From: an uncultured Paludibaculum sp.
GTDB lineage: Bacteria; Acidobacteriota; Terriglobia; Bryobacterales; Bryobacteraceae
Length of the DNA stretch: 64,000 nucleotides
NCBI RefSeq assembly: GCF_963665245.1
Contig: NZ_OY762267.1
Span: 3,630,001-3,694,000, forward strand
Direction: 5' to 3'
The notes below the pieces were generated by a model. The model was given only the letters and a program-made list of their open reading frames with translations, was not told where the DNA came from and did not search any database. The position numbers and the translations under genes are program-made. Shown one piece after another: positions 20,071 to 27,747 of the stretch; positions within the stretch are counted from its first letter, which is position 1; every line of letters starts with the position of its first letter.

Positions 20071-20466
20071 ATGCCCGAGAACACTGTCCCCACTATTGCC
20101 GACCTTCGTGCAAAGAACCTGAACTCCCTGGATGTAATCACCAAGGCGCTTCAGCGGCTGAAGGAGCTGCGCCGCGGTGCGGCGATCAGCCCCGTGCTTC
20201 AGGACCACATTGACGCGGAGATCAGCACGCTGGAGCTGGAACTGACCATCTCGACCATCGTGCAGACGCGCCTGCAGGCGGCGAGCGTCGTTGTGAAGCC
20301 GCTGAGCGAGGCGGATGCCGGTCGTTTGGAACAATTAGCTGCCACAATTGACGAGGCCATTGAGCGCGATACCGTCGTCACCGCATCGCTGGTCACGGTC
20401 GAGTCGTTCGTCAAAACGGCCACCTCCGTCCGCGACCTGGTGAAGGCCAGCGCCGCGGCCGCGTAG
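20071..20466 (+). CDS. Small helical protein, cluster gene 3
   Basis: A 131-residue protein without export signal, starting MPENTVPTIADLRAKNLNSL. It is predicted helical (VITKALQRLKELRRG, ARLEQ-type segments) and ends in SVRDLVKASAAAA. AGAGGTGATCC precedes the ATG. It is 108 bp after the lipoprotein gene. The stretch from codon 78 to the stop, plus about 130 bp downstream, is repeated twice more behind the gene in 296-bp units. In those copies the protein-level sequence is largely kept (SEVAASRLEPLAATIDEAIE in place of SEADAGRLEQLAATIDEAIE), though they lack a start. Function unknown. Confidence 0.8.
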   Translation: MPENTVPTIADLRAKNLNSLDVITKALQRLKELRRGAAISPVLQDHIDAEISTLELELTISTIVQTRLQAASVVVKPLSEADAGRLEQLAATIDEAIERDTVVTASLVTVESFVKTATSVRDLVKASAAAA

Positions 20467-21165
20467 GGCAGCGTTTCGGAAGTTCGGTAACGTGCGGGAA
20501 CGATAGCTCTCAGCCATCAGCTTTCAGCTGTCAGCTCGGCCGGGGCTGGCTGATCGCTGACCGCTGATGGCTGAGGGCTTGGCTCCAATTAGGGCTGCTG
20601 AGCGAGGTGGCGGCCAGCCGTCTGGAACCGCTGGCTGCCACGATTGACGAGGCCATTGAGCGCGATACCGTCGTCACCGCATCGCTGGTCACGGTCGAGT
20701 CGTTCGTCAAAACGGCCACCTCCGTCCACGACCTGGTGAAGGCCAGCGCCGCGGCCGCGTAGGGCAGCGTTTCGGAAGTTCGGTAACGTGCGGGAACGAT
20801 AGCTCTCAGCCATCAGCTTTCAGCTGTCAGCTCGGCCGGGGCTGGCTGATCGCTGACCGCTGATGGCTGAGGGCTTGGCTCCAATTAGGGCTGCTGAGCG
20901 AGGTGGCGGCCAGCCGTCTGGAACCGCTGGCTGCCACGATTGACGAGGCCATTGAGCGCGATACCGTCGTCACCGCATCGCTGGTCACGGTCGAGTCGTT
21001 CGTCAAAACGGCCACCTCCGTCCGCGACCTGGTGAAGGCCAGCGCCGCGGCCGCGTAGGGCGCCGTTTCGGAACTTCGGTAACGTGCGCGGACGATGGCT
21101 CTCAGCTTTCAGCTCGGCCGGGGCTGGCTGATCGCTGACCGCCGATGGCTGAGGGCTTAGCAGCG
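20301..21165. repeat. Three tandem 296-bp units: gene 3' end plus palindromic spacer
   Basis: Units begin at 20,301, 20,597 and 20,893 with GCTGAGCGAGG, exactly 296 bp apart; the third is shortened at its end. Each holds the last 55 codons of the helical gene through GCCGCGTAG, then GTTTCGGAAGTTCGGTAACG and a palindromic block. Units 2 and 3 are almost identical to each other and differ from unit 1 mostly in the first 45 bases. Confidence 0.93.
20509..20575. repeat. 13-bp inverted repeat with CAGC/GCTGA loop
   Basis: CTCAGCCATCAGC (20,509-20,521) and its exact complement GCTGATGGCTGAG (20,563-20,575) enclose further CAGCTTTCAGCTGTCAGC and CTGATCGCTGACC units. The block recurs at 20,805-20,871, and in shortened form near 21,100-21,155. 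It is a cruciform or RNA hairpin candidate. Confidence 0.85.
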
Positions 21166-21167
21166 TC

Positions 21168-22166
21168 TTACGCCGGAAGGACGGTCACCAGGCTCTCCGG
21201 GCCTTCGCTGACATGCAGGGGATTCCGCAGAGGGCGGCCGAAACCTTCAAAGGAGACCTGCATGATGTCGCCGCCCTGGAGTTCGAGGCCCGCTCCGAAG
21301 CTGAAGGCGTCCGCGCCGTAGAAGTGGACGTGGACGTCGCCCGGGCGGCGGTGCTGTTCGTACTTGAAGTGATGGTGCTCCATGTTAGCCAGTGTGTGCG
21401 CCATCCGTTGTTCGCCGGAGCCGATCTGCTTGCTCCAGATCGTCTCGCCGCTCCGTTCGATGCTGACTACACCGGGCACGAAGGTGAAGTCCGGATCGAC
21501 GATGAGTTCCGGACCGATGGAGCACTGGCGGAGTTTGGAGGGCGCGAGGTAGAGGTAGTTGAGACGCTCCGTCTTGTGATCGGAGAACTCGTTGCCGATC
21601 GTCATTCCAATTCGGCGCGGTGCGCCCGCGTCGTCGATCAGGTAGACGCCCGCGATCTCGGGCTCTTCGCCGCCGTCCCTGGCGTAGGCCGGCACCTCCA
21701 GCGGATCGCCGTGCGCGCGCAGAATCAGGCCGCTGCCCTTGTAGAACCATTCCGGAGCGGTGCCGATCTGTCCGGCCGGCGGGCGTCCGCCTTCCACGCC
21801 CCAGCGGTACATGCGCATGCTGTCGGTCTCCTGCTCGACGGCGGCATGCATCTTCTGCCGGGTCTCCGCGCTGGCCAGGTGGGTCAGGCCCGTGCCGCTC
21901 ACCAGGCAGCGGGCGGGCTCCGACGGGTGATCGAACGGGAGGAGCACTCTCCACGGGGTACGTCCGAGGTACAGGTCGTCGTACGGCACCGTTGATTCGA
22001 CAGGGAGCGCGCGGAGGAACTCGGCCAGTGGCCGGCCGGCAGCGAAGGCGGTCTGGGCGGTGGCGTAAACCGTGGAGGGGCCGTCCAGGATCGAAACCGT
22101 GTCTTGGGAGACGAGACCGACGTGCCGGCCCAGAACCGGATGGGTGATCTGTATGACTCTCAGCAT
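21168..22166 (-). CDS. Fumarylacetoacetate hydrolase-fold protein, AraD1/GguC type
   Basis: A 332-residue enzyme of the FAH superfamily. The segments CLVSGTGLTHLASAETR, RPPAGQIGTAPEWFYKGSG and TIGNEFSDHKTERLNYLYLAPSKL match the AraD1/GguC branch, found with sugar-acid catabolism and sugar transport. Family members act on 2-keto-3-deoxy acids by dehydration or cleavage. It lies 3 bp downstream of an enolase-superfamily sugar-acid dehydratase, so the pair probably performs consecutive steps: dehydration to a 2-keto-3-deoxy acid, then its further conversion. The exact sugar is not readable from sequence. Confidence 0.8.
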   Translation of the reverse strand: MLRVIQITHPVLGRHVGLVSQDTVSILDGPSTVYATAQTAFAAGRPLAEFLRALPVESTVPYDDLYLGRTPWRVLLPFDHPSEPARCLVSGTGLTHLASAETRQKMHAAVEQETDSMRMYRWGVEGGRPPAGQIGTAPEWFYKGSGLILRAHGDPLEVPAYARDGGEEPEIAGVYLIDDAGAPRRIGMTIGNEFSDHKTERLNYLYLAPSKLRQCSIGPELIVDPDFTFVPGVVSIERSGETIWSKQIGSGEQRMAHTLANMEHHHFKYEQHRRPGDVHVHFYGADAFSFGAGLELQGGDIMQVSFEGFGRPLRNPLHVSEGPESLVTVLPA

Positions 22167-22169
22167 GCT

Positions 22170-23336
22170 CTACGCTTTTGCCTCCGGTTTGGACACTTGC
22201 CGCTTGTGCCAGTCCTCGGAGTAGAGGTCGAAGTGGACGTTCTCGCGTGGGTGGGCGGCGACGAAGTCTTCGTTCAGCGAGAGGCCGAGGCCGGGGCGGT
22301 CGGGCAGGGAGAAGTAGCCGTCGACGACCTGCGGATAGTGGTCGACCGCGCCCTGGACCCAGGCGTCGGCGAAGTCGTTGAAGTGCTCGAGGATTTTGTA
22401 GTTGGGCGTACAGGCGGCGAGGTGGACATTGGCCGCCGTGGCGACGGGTCCACAGACGTTGTGCGGAGCGACGAGCATGTAGTAAGCCTCGGCCCAGGCC
22501 GCGAGCTTGCGCGCCTCGGAGATGCCGCCGAAGTGAGAGAGGTCGATCTGCACGATGTCGCAGCACTGGAGTTCGAAGAGCTCGCGGCATTCAAAGCGGG
22601 TGTGGATGCGCTCGCCAGTGGCGATGGGCGTGTGGACGGCGTCGGCAACCTTCTTGAGCGCCTTCAGGTTCTCTGGTGGCACCGGCTCTTCGAGCCAGGC
22701 TGGGTGAAAGGGTTCCAGCTCCCGGGCGATCTGAATCGCGGTGGCGGGATTGAAGCGGCCATGCATCTCGACGAAGATGTCGAAGTCGGGCCCTGCCTCG
22801 TGGCGGACCGCTTCAACGAGGGCGATGGACTTGAGGCGCTCCTGGCGGTCAAGCTCATAGAATCCCGCGCCGAAGGGGTCGAGTTTGGCGGCGCGATAGC
22901 CGCGGTCGACTACCCGTCGAGCGGCCTTGGCGAACTCCTCTGGCGTACGTTCGACGGTGTACCAGCCGTTGGCGTAGGCCTTGATTTTGGGGCGCACGGC
23001 TCCGCCCATGAGCCGGTAGACGGGCTGGTTGAGCGCCTTGCCGACGAGGTCCCAGCAGGCCATTTCGATCAGCGAGATGCCACTCATGGCGACTTCACCG
23101 GCGCGGCTGTAGTCGTGTAGCCGCATGTGGTCGACGATGAGTTCGCGGTCGAAGGGATCCTTGCCGAGAACGTAGCGCGGAACGGACTCGGCGAGATAGC
23201 CAAGCAGAGCCTCGGTGTTATTGATCATGCGGACTTCGCCGAGGCCGGTGAGTCCTTCGTCGGTTTCGACGACAACGAAGGTGAGGTTGCGCCAGGGGGT
23301 GCCCATGACCAGGGGGCGGACGTTGGTGATCTTCAT
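22170..23336 (-). CDS. Enolase-superfamily sugar-acid dehydratase (mandelate racemase/GalD type)
   Basis: A 388-residue enzyme starting MKITNVRPLVMGTPWRNLTF. The lid domain is followed by a barrel with AAKLDPFG, FVEMHGRF (metal Glu with catalytic His), WLEEPVPPEN (metal Glu), ATGERIHTRFE (metal Glu) and APHNVCGPVAT (catalytic His). This arrangement resembles galactonate and related acid-sugar dehydratases. The lysine of the usual KxK is present, but the second is replaced by Asp (KLD). The frame extends upstream to 23,633, but the ATG at 23,336 matches the family N-terminus. It forms a two-gene operon with the FAH-fold gene. Confidence 0.85.
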   Translation of the reverse strand: MKITNVRPLVMGTPWRNLTFVVVETDEGLTGLGEVRMINNTEALLGYLAESVPRYVLGKDPFDRELIVDHMRLHDYSRAGEVAMSGISLIEMACWDLVGKALNQPVYRLMGGAVRPKIKAYANGWYTVERTPEEFAKAARRVVDRGYRAAKLDPFGAGFYELDRQERLKSIALVEAVRHEAGPDFDIFVEMHGRFNPATAIQIARELEPFHPAWLEEPVPPENLKALKKVADAVHTPIATGERIHTRFECRELFELQCCDIVQIDLSHFGGISEARKLAAWAEAYYMLVAPHNVCGPVATAANVHLAACTPNYKILEHFNDFADAWVQGAVDHYPQVVDGYFSLPDRPGLGLSLNEDFVAAHPRENVHFDLYSEDWHKRQVSKPEAKA

Positions 23337-23709
23337 GGTAGTAATGGCGGCAGGGCCGGGATCCGAGGAGAGGATATCAGAGTGGGGTGGGGCTGGGCGG
23401 ACGGGCGGCGGAAACTCAGTTCGGCGTGCGTTGGTTGTGCACGAGCGCGCCCGGAAGCGTGGATAACACCGCGGAGTGGCCGGGCCTCTTTCCGTGCGGT
23501 TTGCCTCGGTGAGGCCGGCGTCACGGAACGAGCGGCATTCCGCTGTGGTCCCTGTCTGCCAAGCAGATGGGTGGCTTGGCCGATCTGGGAGTGATACCGC
23601 CGAGTGAGGACGAAACCACTCTCGGCATCCCACTTACCGCCTCCTAACAGTCAGCAACGCGCACCCTGACGTTGTGTCGCGACTCGCTCCAATCCAGCTG
23701 TCTTGCCGT
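23337..23709. other. Intergenic region, no gene seen
   Basis: About 370 bp between the dehydratase start and the end of the next reverse-strand gene. It must hold the dehydratase promoter, but I see no clear -35/-10 pair, palindrome or repeat in it. Confidence 0.5.
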
Positions 23710-24366
23710 CTACCTTCCCCATCGGAGGAAGAGGCGCCTTAGCCGGCCTGGAAGAGTTCGAAGGGCCTCCCTCAGTGAGCGTTCAGCCTTGGCGGATTGA
23801 GGCACCGAATCTACGATCCGGATATTCCGAACCGGGGTGCCTGGAGGTATTTTCACCCATCCATTGGCGGCATTGCCGTCGATCATCTTCTGAAAGAGTT
23901 CCTTCGCGCCATCAAGCTCAGAACGGCGGCGGGGATCGGTCTCCACAAGGAGATGAGCGTCAGCCTCTCGCAGGAAGTCATGAGCTTTCTCTGAAGAAAT
24001 CGCGACTTCATGCGCCGCCCCAAAGGTATCGAAGGTTGCGTTCATTGCAGCGGCAAAGTCGAATAGGTATTCGCGTCCACCTCGCAACAGGAGGATGGAC
24101 AGTAGTCCCGCGAAATGGTGCGGCGCACACCATGCCTCGTGACTCCACGCGGAATCTTCCATTAGCAGATCGCGTACCAGAACAAGAGGAACGGAATCCG
24201 GCTCTGCGAGGACCAGTTTCGCAAGGGACCAGCGGAGTTCCTGATTCTCGTCGCGGAACTCGTCAGCGTGTTTCCCATTCCAGGCGAACCGGATCGCTAC
24301 ACGCTGCTGACCATCGTAGTCGAGCGCGAATTTGTGGATGGATTCGCTCGTTTTGTCGTCGAGCAT
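23710..24366 (-). CDS. Hypothetical protein
   Basis: A 218-residue soluble protein starting MLDDKTSESIHKFALDYDGQ. It includes HADEFRDENQELRWSLAKLVLAEP and an Arg-rich end LPGRLRRLFLRWGR. I recognise no domain. It sits 36 bp downstream of a SUKH-domain gene on the same strand and is probably co-transcribed. SUKH genes often occur beside immunity or toxin genes, so an immunity-type role is possible but only by association. Confidence 0.65.
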   Translation of the reverse strand: MLDDKTSESIHKFALDYDGQQRVAIRFAWNGKHADEFRDENQELRWSLAKLVLAEPDSVPLVLVRDLLMEDSAWSHEAWCAPHHFAGLLSILLLRGGREYLFDFAAAMNATFDTFGAAHEVAISSEKAHDFLREADAHLLVETDPRRRSELDGAKELFQKMIDGNAANGWVKIPPGTPVRNIRIVDSVPQSAKAERSLREALRTLPGRLRRLFLRWGR

Positions 24367-24402
24367 TGGTTGTCCTTGAGACCGATGGAGCGCGGATGGT
24401 GC

Positions 24403-25140
24403 TTAGTACGAGGGCTCCTGAGCGTCGTTTCGCGGATCCTCCGGTGAGTCTTGTTGCGGAGGGCCTATCGTTGCAAGACTCTCATCCAGCCATCTCTCAT
24501 ACCAGTCCATGAAGCCCATATGTCGACTGCGGTCATCGCACTCCGGTCGGAGCCCTGCGTCATCGTTCTGAGCATCGCGCCACACCTCCCCGCAGCTCTG
24601 GCCGTTGACGATGAGCAGGAGCCGAATGCCGCACCCATAGTGGCAGATGTACAGCGCGCCGGGGACGCCAAGAATGATCTGTCGTTGAGGGGCTTCCTCG
24701 TCCTCTTCGCGGTTGCCTTCTTCGGCCATCTCCTCGTCCGAGTCATCCTCGTCGTCGCACCAAACGTCCTCCTGACTGCACGGATCGTCCCAGTCGTATG
24801 GGTTGAATGCCGCCGTCCATCGAAATGGTTTGCGGGTCAGATCCGGTTGCGTGAGGTCCTCAAGGTCGTGATCATCCAGAGGAATGAGCCCGTAATAGGG
24901 GCCTGCGCCGCCGTCGCCGAGCTGCGCGACGAACAAGCGATACTCGTCCGGCAATTGCACGCCCAGGTGCTTTTCCAAGTCCGATAGGGCTTCTGGCGGG
25001 AGTGGCGGCCGGAGGCGGTACTGGTGGGCATCGGATCCGAAGACTGAGAAAGATGAATCGGCGGCGCGCAGCCGCTCCAGTTTCGTCCGAATTCTGTCCA
25101 ATCGGTCGACGAGATCAACCTGTGGTTCCGGCGTCGGCAT
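24403..25140 (-). CDS. SMI1/KNR4 (SUKH) family protein
   Basis: A 245-residue protein starting MPTPEPQVDLVDRLDRIRTK. The SUKH core reads LPPEALSDLEKHLGVQLPDEYRLFVAQLGDGGAGPYYGLIPL, at about residues 48-90. Most bacterial members are immunity proteins against contact-dependent or polymorphic toxins. A very acidic insert (CDDEDDSDEEMAEEGNREED) precedes the last strands (ALYICHYGCGIRLLLIVNG). The frame continues upstream to 25,410, but that part shows no domain, so the ATG at 25,140 is preferred. No toxin gene is recognisable nearby. Confidence 0.8.
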   Translation of the reverse strand: MPTPEPQVDLVDRLDRIRTKLERLRAADSSFSVFGSDAHQYRLRPPLPPEALSDLEKHLGVQLPDEYRLFVAQLGDGGAGPYYGLIPLDDHDLEDLTQPDLTRKPFRWTAAFNPYDWDDPCSQEDVWCDDEDDSDEEMAEEGNREEDEEAPQRQIILGVPGALYICHYGCGIRLLLIVNGQSCGEVWRDAQNDDAGLRPECDDRSRHMGFMDWYERWLDESLATIGPPQQDSPEDPRNDAQEPSY

Positions 25141-25498
25141 CTTGAGACTGAGCCTATCATGGTGCTCCCTTTGCCTGCGAATCCGAGGTTCGTTTCCCTC
25201 AACGAGGTCGAGGGGCTTCAACACGCGGGCGGCGGCGAGCGGTAGTTGGAGCCGTTGCTTGGCGACGATGCGACGGGGCAAGCGATCTATCGAGTACGTC
25301 GTAGCTGCCATCACCCACCTCTTCACGGTCGCGGTTCGCAACGGAGTCAGACGGGCCCGCCCGGGCCACGAGGCCCGCTCTCTATAGACCGCGATTTGAT
25401 CCACTTCCATGCGGTGGCGTAGACAACTCCGGAAGGTGGTCTCATACCATGTCCAATCGTCCCCAACCGTACGGGGGTCGACAGTGGGACGCCTCCGG
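25141..25498. other. Gap between SUKH and hipA genes
   Basis: About 360 bp. A reverse frame stays open from 25,410 into the SUKH gene but has no recognisable domain or ribosome site. I see no terminator hairpin for hipA here. Confidence 0.4.
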
Positions 25499-26758
25499 TC
25501 ATCCTCGAAATCGATCCCGGACCTTGACCGCGCGTTGCCTTATCAGCGCCGCCACCTTCTCCGCCGCTGGATTCGCGATCTCAACCTTCTCCAACGCGGC
25601 CAGGACCCTTGCGGCCATCTCCGGCACTCGGGCCCGCACCAATGGCTTGCCCAGGCCCGCCTCTTCAGCCAAGTGCTCGAAGCTCCTGGCGGTCACCTTC
25701 TCCGACAGATACTCGTCGCCAATCCTCATCGCCATGTTGGGGCTGAGCTCGGAATAGTACACAGTGCAAACAACATCGTAGAGCGGCGCGAGCCGGGTCG
25801 CCCGGTCGGCCGTTCCGGCACCATGGTAGAGCAGCGAGAAGTTCTTTCCGTGTGCGTCGTTGTTTCCGACGAGGTAGTTGAAGATCACCGCCTCCAGGAG
25901 CCGCGCCAGATCGATGGCGGGGGCGCTGGAGACCTCGCGCAGCAGCCGGAAGCACTGCTTGAGAGACGGGCCGCCTTCCTTCTGGTATTTGTGTTCGGGC
26001 AACAGCCCCAAGGCCTGGCAGAAATCCTCCTGATGAAGCCGCTCCAGGACCGGCCCAGTGCCGGGGTGCTGTTTGTGGACGCGGTCATAGCGTTCCACCA
26101 GAAGGTAGTCGATGCCCTGCACGCTCCTGGTGGCCACGGCAGCCGCAGGCAGCCCGGCCCCCGCGGCCAGCTTCATGCACAGCGCCTCATTGAAGACGAC
26201 ATCGGCGAAACGATCGACAGCGGGCTTGAGGATATGCGTACTCGGTGCGCCGCCGAGGGGCAAGCAGACCTCGCCGTTCTCGATGCGCGCCGCGATCTTG
26301 TCCTGTGCCCCGGCGAGCGACAACCTGATGCCTTCGTCGCCTGCCAACAGAGGGCGCCTCGGAAGCTCCCTGAGGATCGCAGCGAGTTGCTCCGCCGAGA
26401 GGGGTCGGTAGTTGTCATTTCGCACCGGCAGAGGCTCTCCCGCCGGGAGGAAGGTGACCGCGCCCGCGCACTCTCCACCGATCCGCTCGAGCATGGCGTA
26501 GTCGTTGCGCGCGCTGATGCCAAGATTGCGGGCAATGATCTCACGCTTGGCCTCGTCCGGCAAGATGCCGGCGAAGAAACCCTGGCACTCCTTGCGTTGG
26601 AAGCGCTTGGCGCGCAACGGCAGCGACTGGGATAAGGGTACGGCTCCGGGGGTATTCAACCAGCTTTCCGCATAGTCGAATTGCACGCCGCCGCCCGGGT
26701 GTTGAGCAAGGTGCCCTACAAGATCACTGTGGAGATAGACGTCGAGTCTTCCGGCCAT
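25499..26758 (-). CDS. hipA: HipA-type serine/threonine kinase toxin
   Basis: A 419-residue toxin kinase. HipA of E. coli phosphorylates glutamyl-tRNA synthetase and induces dormancy; the target here is unknown. The N-terminal HipA_N part (LDVYLHSDLVGHL through GFFAGILPDEAKR) precedes the glycine-rich ATP loop SLAGAQDKIAAR, the ATP-binding Lys region STHILKPAVDR, hinge-like DYLLVERYDR, catalytic loop YLVGNNDAHGKNFSLL and metal Asp in APLYDVV. All key motifs are intact. It follows hipB after 3 bp and is cotranscribed from the hip promoter. Confidence 0.93.
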   Translation of the reverse strand: MAGRLDVYLHSDLVGHLAQHPGGGVQFDYAESWLNTPGAVPLSQSLPLRAKRFQRKECQGFFAGILPDEAKREIIARNLGISARNDYAMLERIGGECAGAVTFLPAGEPLPVRNDNYRPLSAEQLAAILRELPRRPLLAGDEGIRLSLAGAQDKIAARIENGEVCLPLGGAPSTHILKPAVDRFADVVFNEALCMKLAAGAGLPAAAVATRSVQGIDYLLVERYDRVHKQHPGTGPVLERLHQEDFCQALGLLPEHKYQKEGGPSLKQCFRLLREVSSAPAIDLARLLEAVIFNYLVGNNDAHGKNFSLLYHGAGTADRATRLAPLYDVVCTVYYSELSPNMAMRIGDEYLSEKVTARSFEHLAEEAGLGKPLVRARVPEMAARVLAALEKVEIANPAAEKVAALIRQRAVKVRDRFRG

Positions 26759-26761
26759 GTG

Positions 26762-26983
26762 CTATTCCTTTGCGCCCGGAGGAGGTGTGAGGGCGATCCG
26801 AATCCCCAACGTATTCAGGACCGTCAGCACCTTGCCGATCTCGCAGGTTTCCTTACCTTTTTCAAGATCGACGATGAACCGCAGCCCCGTGCCCGAGGTG
26901 AGGGCGAGATCTTTCTGCGTGACACCCAGCGTCTTGCGGGTATCCCTGATCAGTTGGCCGATCTCGGTGGGTGTGTATCTCAT
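26762..26983 (-). CDS. hipB: HipB-type antitoxin, Xre helix-turn-helix
   Basis: A 73-residue Xre-family DNA-binding protein: IGQLIRDTRKTLGVTQKDLALTSGTGLRFIVDLEKGK forms the helix-turn-helix, followed by the typical TCEIGKVLTVLNTLGIRIAL end. It neutralises HipA by binding it and represses the operon. AAGGA lies about 8 bases before the ATG. The upstream DNA carries three similar palindromes at 50-bp spacing, the obvious candidates for HipB sites. Confidence 0.92.
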   Translation of the reverse strand: MRYTPTEIGQLIRDTRKTLGVTQKDLALTSGTGLRFIVDLEKGKETCEIGKVLTVLNTLGIRIALTPPPGAKE

Positions 26984-26998
26984 AGCGGATCCTTCAAT

Positions 26999-27014
26999 AT
27001 TCCCGTACGGGAAT
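26999..27014. promoter_or_regulatory. hip operator O1, perfect palindrome
   Basis: ATTCCCGTACGGGAAT, a perfect 16-bp palindrome, centred about 23 bp upstream of hipB and overlapping the -10 box. Confidence 0.85.
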
Positions 27015-27041
27015 CTTACCTCTGACCCGCATCGAACGCAA
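27013..27041 (-). promoter_or_regulatory. hipBA promoter
   Basis: On the reverse strand TTGCGT (27,036-27,041), 17 bases, TAAGAT (27,013-27,018), about 30 bases before hipB. The -10 box touches operator O1, so a bound repressor would block RNA polymerase. Confidence 0.65.
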
Positions 27042-27049
27042 CAGAAAAG

Positions 27050-27063
27050 TTCCCGTACGGTAA
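27050..27063. promoter_or_regulatory. hip operator O2
   Basis: TTCCCGTACGGTAA, one mismatch pair from O1, centred exactly 50 bp from O1 and just upstream of the -35 box. Confidence 0.8.
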
Positions 27064-27098
27064 ATTTTATCGCTGGATGGCGTGATCCGAGCGGAAAT

Positions 27099-27114
27099 AT
27101 TCCCGCTCGGGAAT
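27099..27114. promoter_or_regulatory. hip operator O3
   Basis: ATTCCCGCTCGGGAAT, a palindrome except at its two central bases, centred exactly 50 bp from O2. It lies about 90 bp before the divergent cupin gene. Confidence 0.8.
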
Positions 27115-27205
27115 GTCACTGAGGCAGGAGCGGTTTTTACGCACCCCTGAACAGCGGATGAGCCGGTTGCGGCCGATCCTGCGCGTCTTCCGGTGGAGGT
27201 CGAAC

Positions 27206-27700
27206 ATGACGATTGCGCAGATGGCTCCGGTGATCACCCGGAAGAGCCTGGAGAACACTTACCAGTATGGGGGTGGAACGATTAGCGTTCTACTGTCGGC
27301 GGCAGAGACCGGCGGCCAGTTTTCCGTTTGGGAGAGCGTGCAGAAGCCCGGGAATGAGCCGCCTTTGCATGTCCACTACACGGCGGACGAAACCTTCTTC
27401 GTGATGGAAGGACGGATGCGGTTTATGGTGGGTGAGGAGGTTTTGGAGGCTCCGGAGGGGAGCGTGGTGTTCGCGCCCAGGGGCATTCCGCATACGTTCA
27501 AGATCAAGTCGGAGTATGCCAGGGCGATCACCGTCTGTACGCCCGGTGGGTTCGAGGAGTGGTTCCGAACCTTGGGGACGCCCGCGAGCAGTTTCGATTT
27601 GCCCGAGAGTGTGGAGCCGTTTTCGCCGGCTGACTTGCCCCGCATGATTGAGTTGGGGCGGAAGCTGGGAACGGAGACGATCCGGCCCGTGGAGTTCTGA
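27206..27700 (+). CDS. Cupin-domain protein
   Basis: A 164-residue single-domain cupin starting MTIAQMAPVITRKSLENTY. Motif 1 is EPPLHVHYTADETFFVMEGRMRFM, supplying the metal-binding His, His and Glu; motif 2 is FAPRGIPHTFKIKS. Such proteins are often quercetin-dioxygenase-like enzymes or small-molecule binders. GGAGG lies 6 bases before the ATG at 27,206, which decides the start over the longer open frame from 27,113. It is divergent from hipBA, with operator O3 in the shared region. Confidence 0.85.
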   Translation: MTIAQMAPVITRKSLENTYQYGGGTISVLLSAAETGGQFSVWESVQKPGNEPPLHVHYTADETFFVMEGRMRFMVGEEVLEAPEGSVVFAPRGIPHTFKIKSEYARAITVCTPGGFEEWFRTLGTPASSFDLPESVEPFSPADLPRMIELGRKLGTETIRPVEF

Positions 27701-27747
27701 AGGCGGATGTCCGGCGGTAGCGGCTACAGGCGTGTCGCGGCTGAGGG

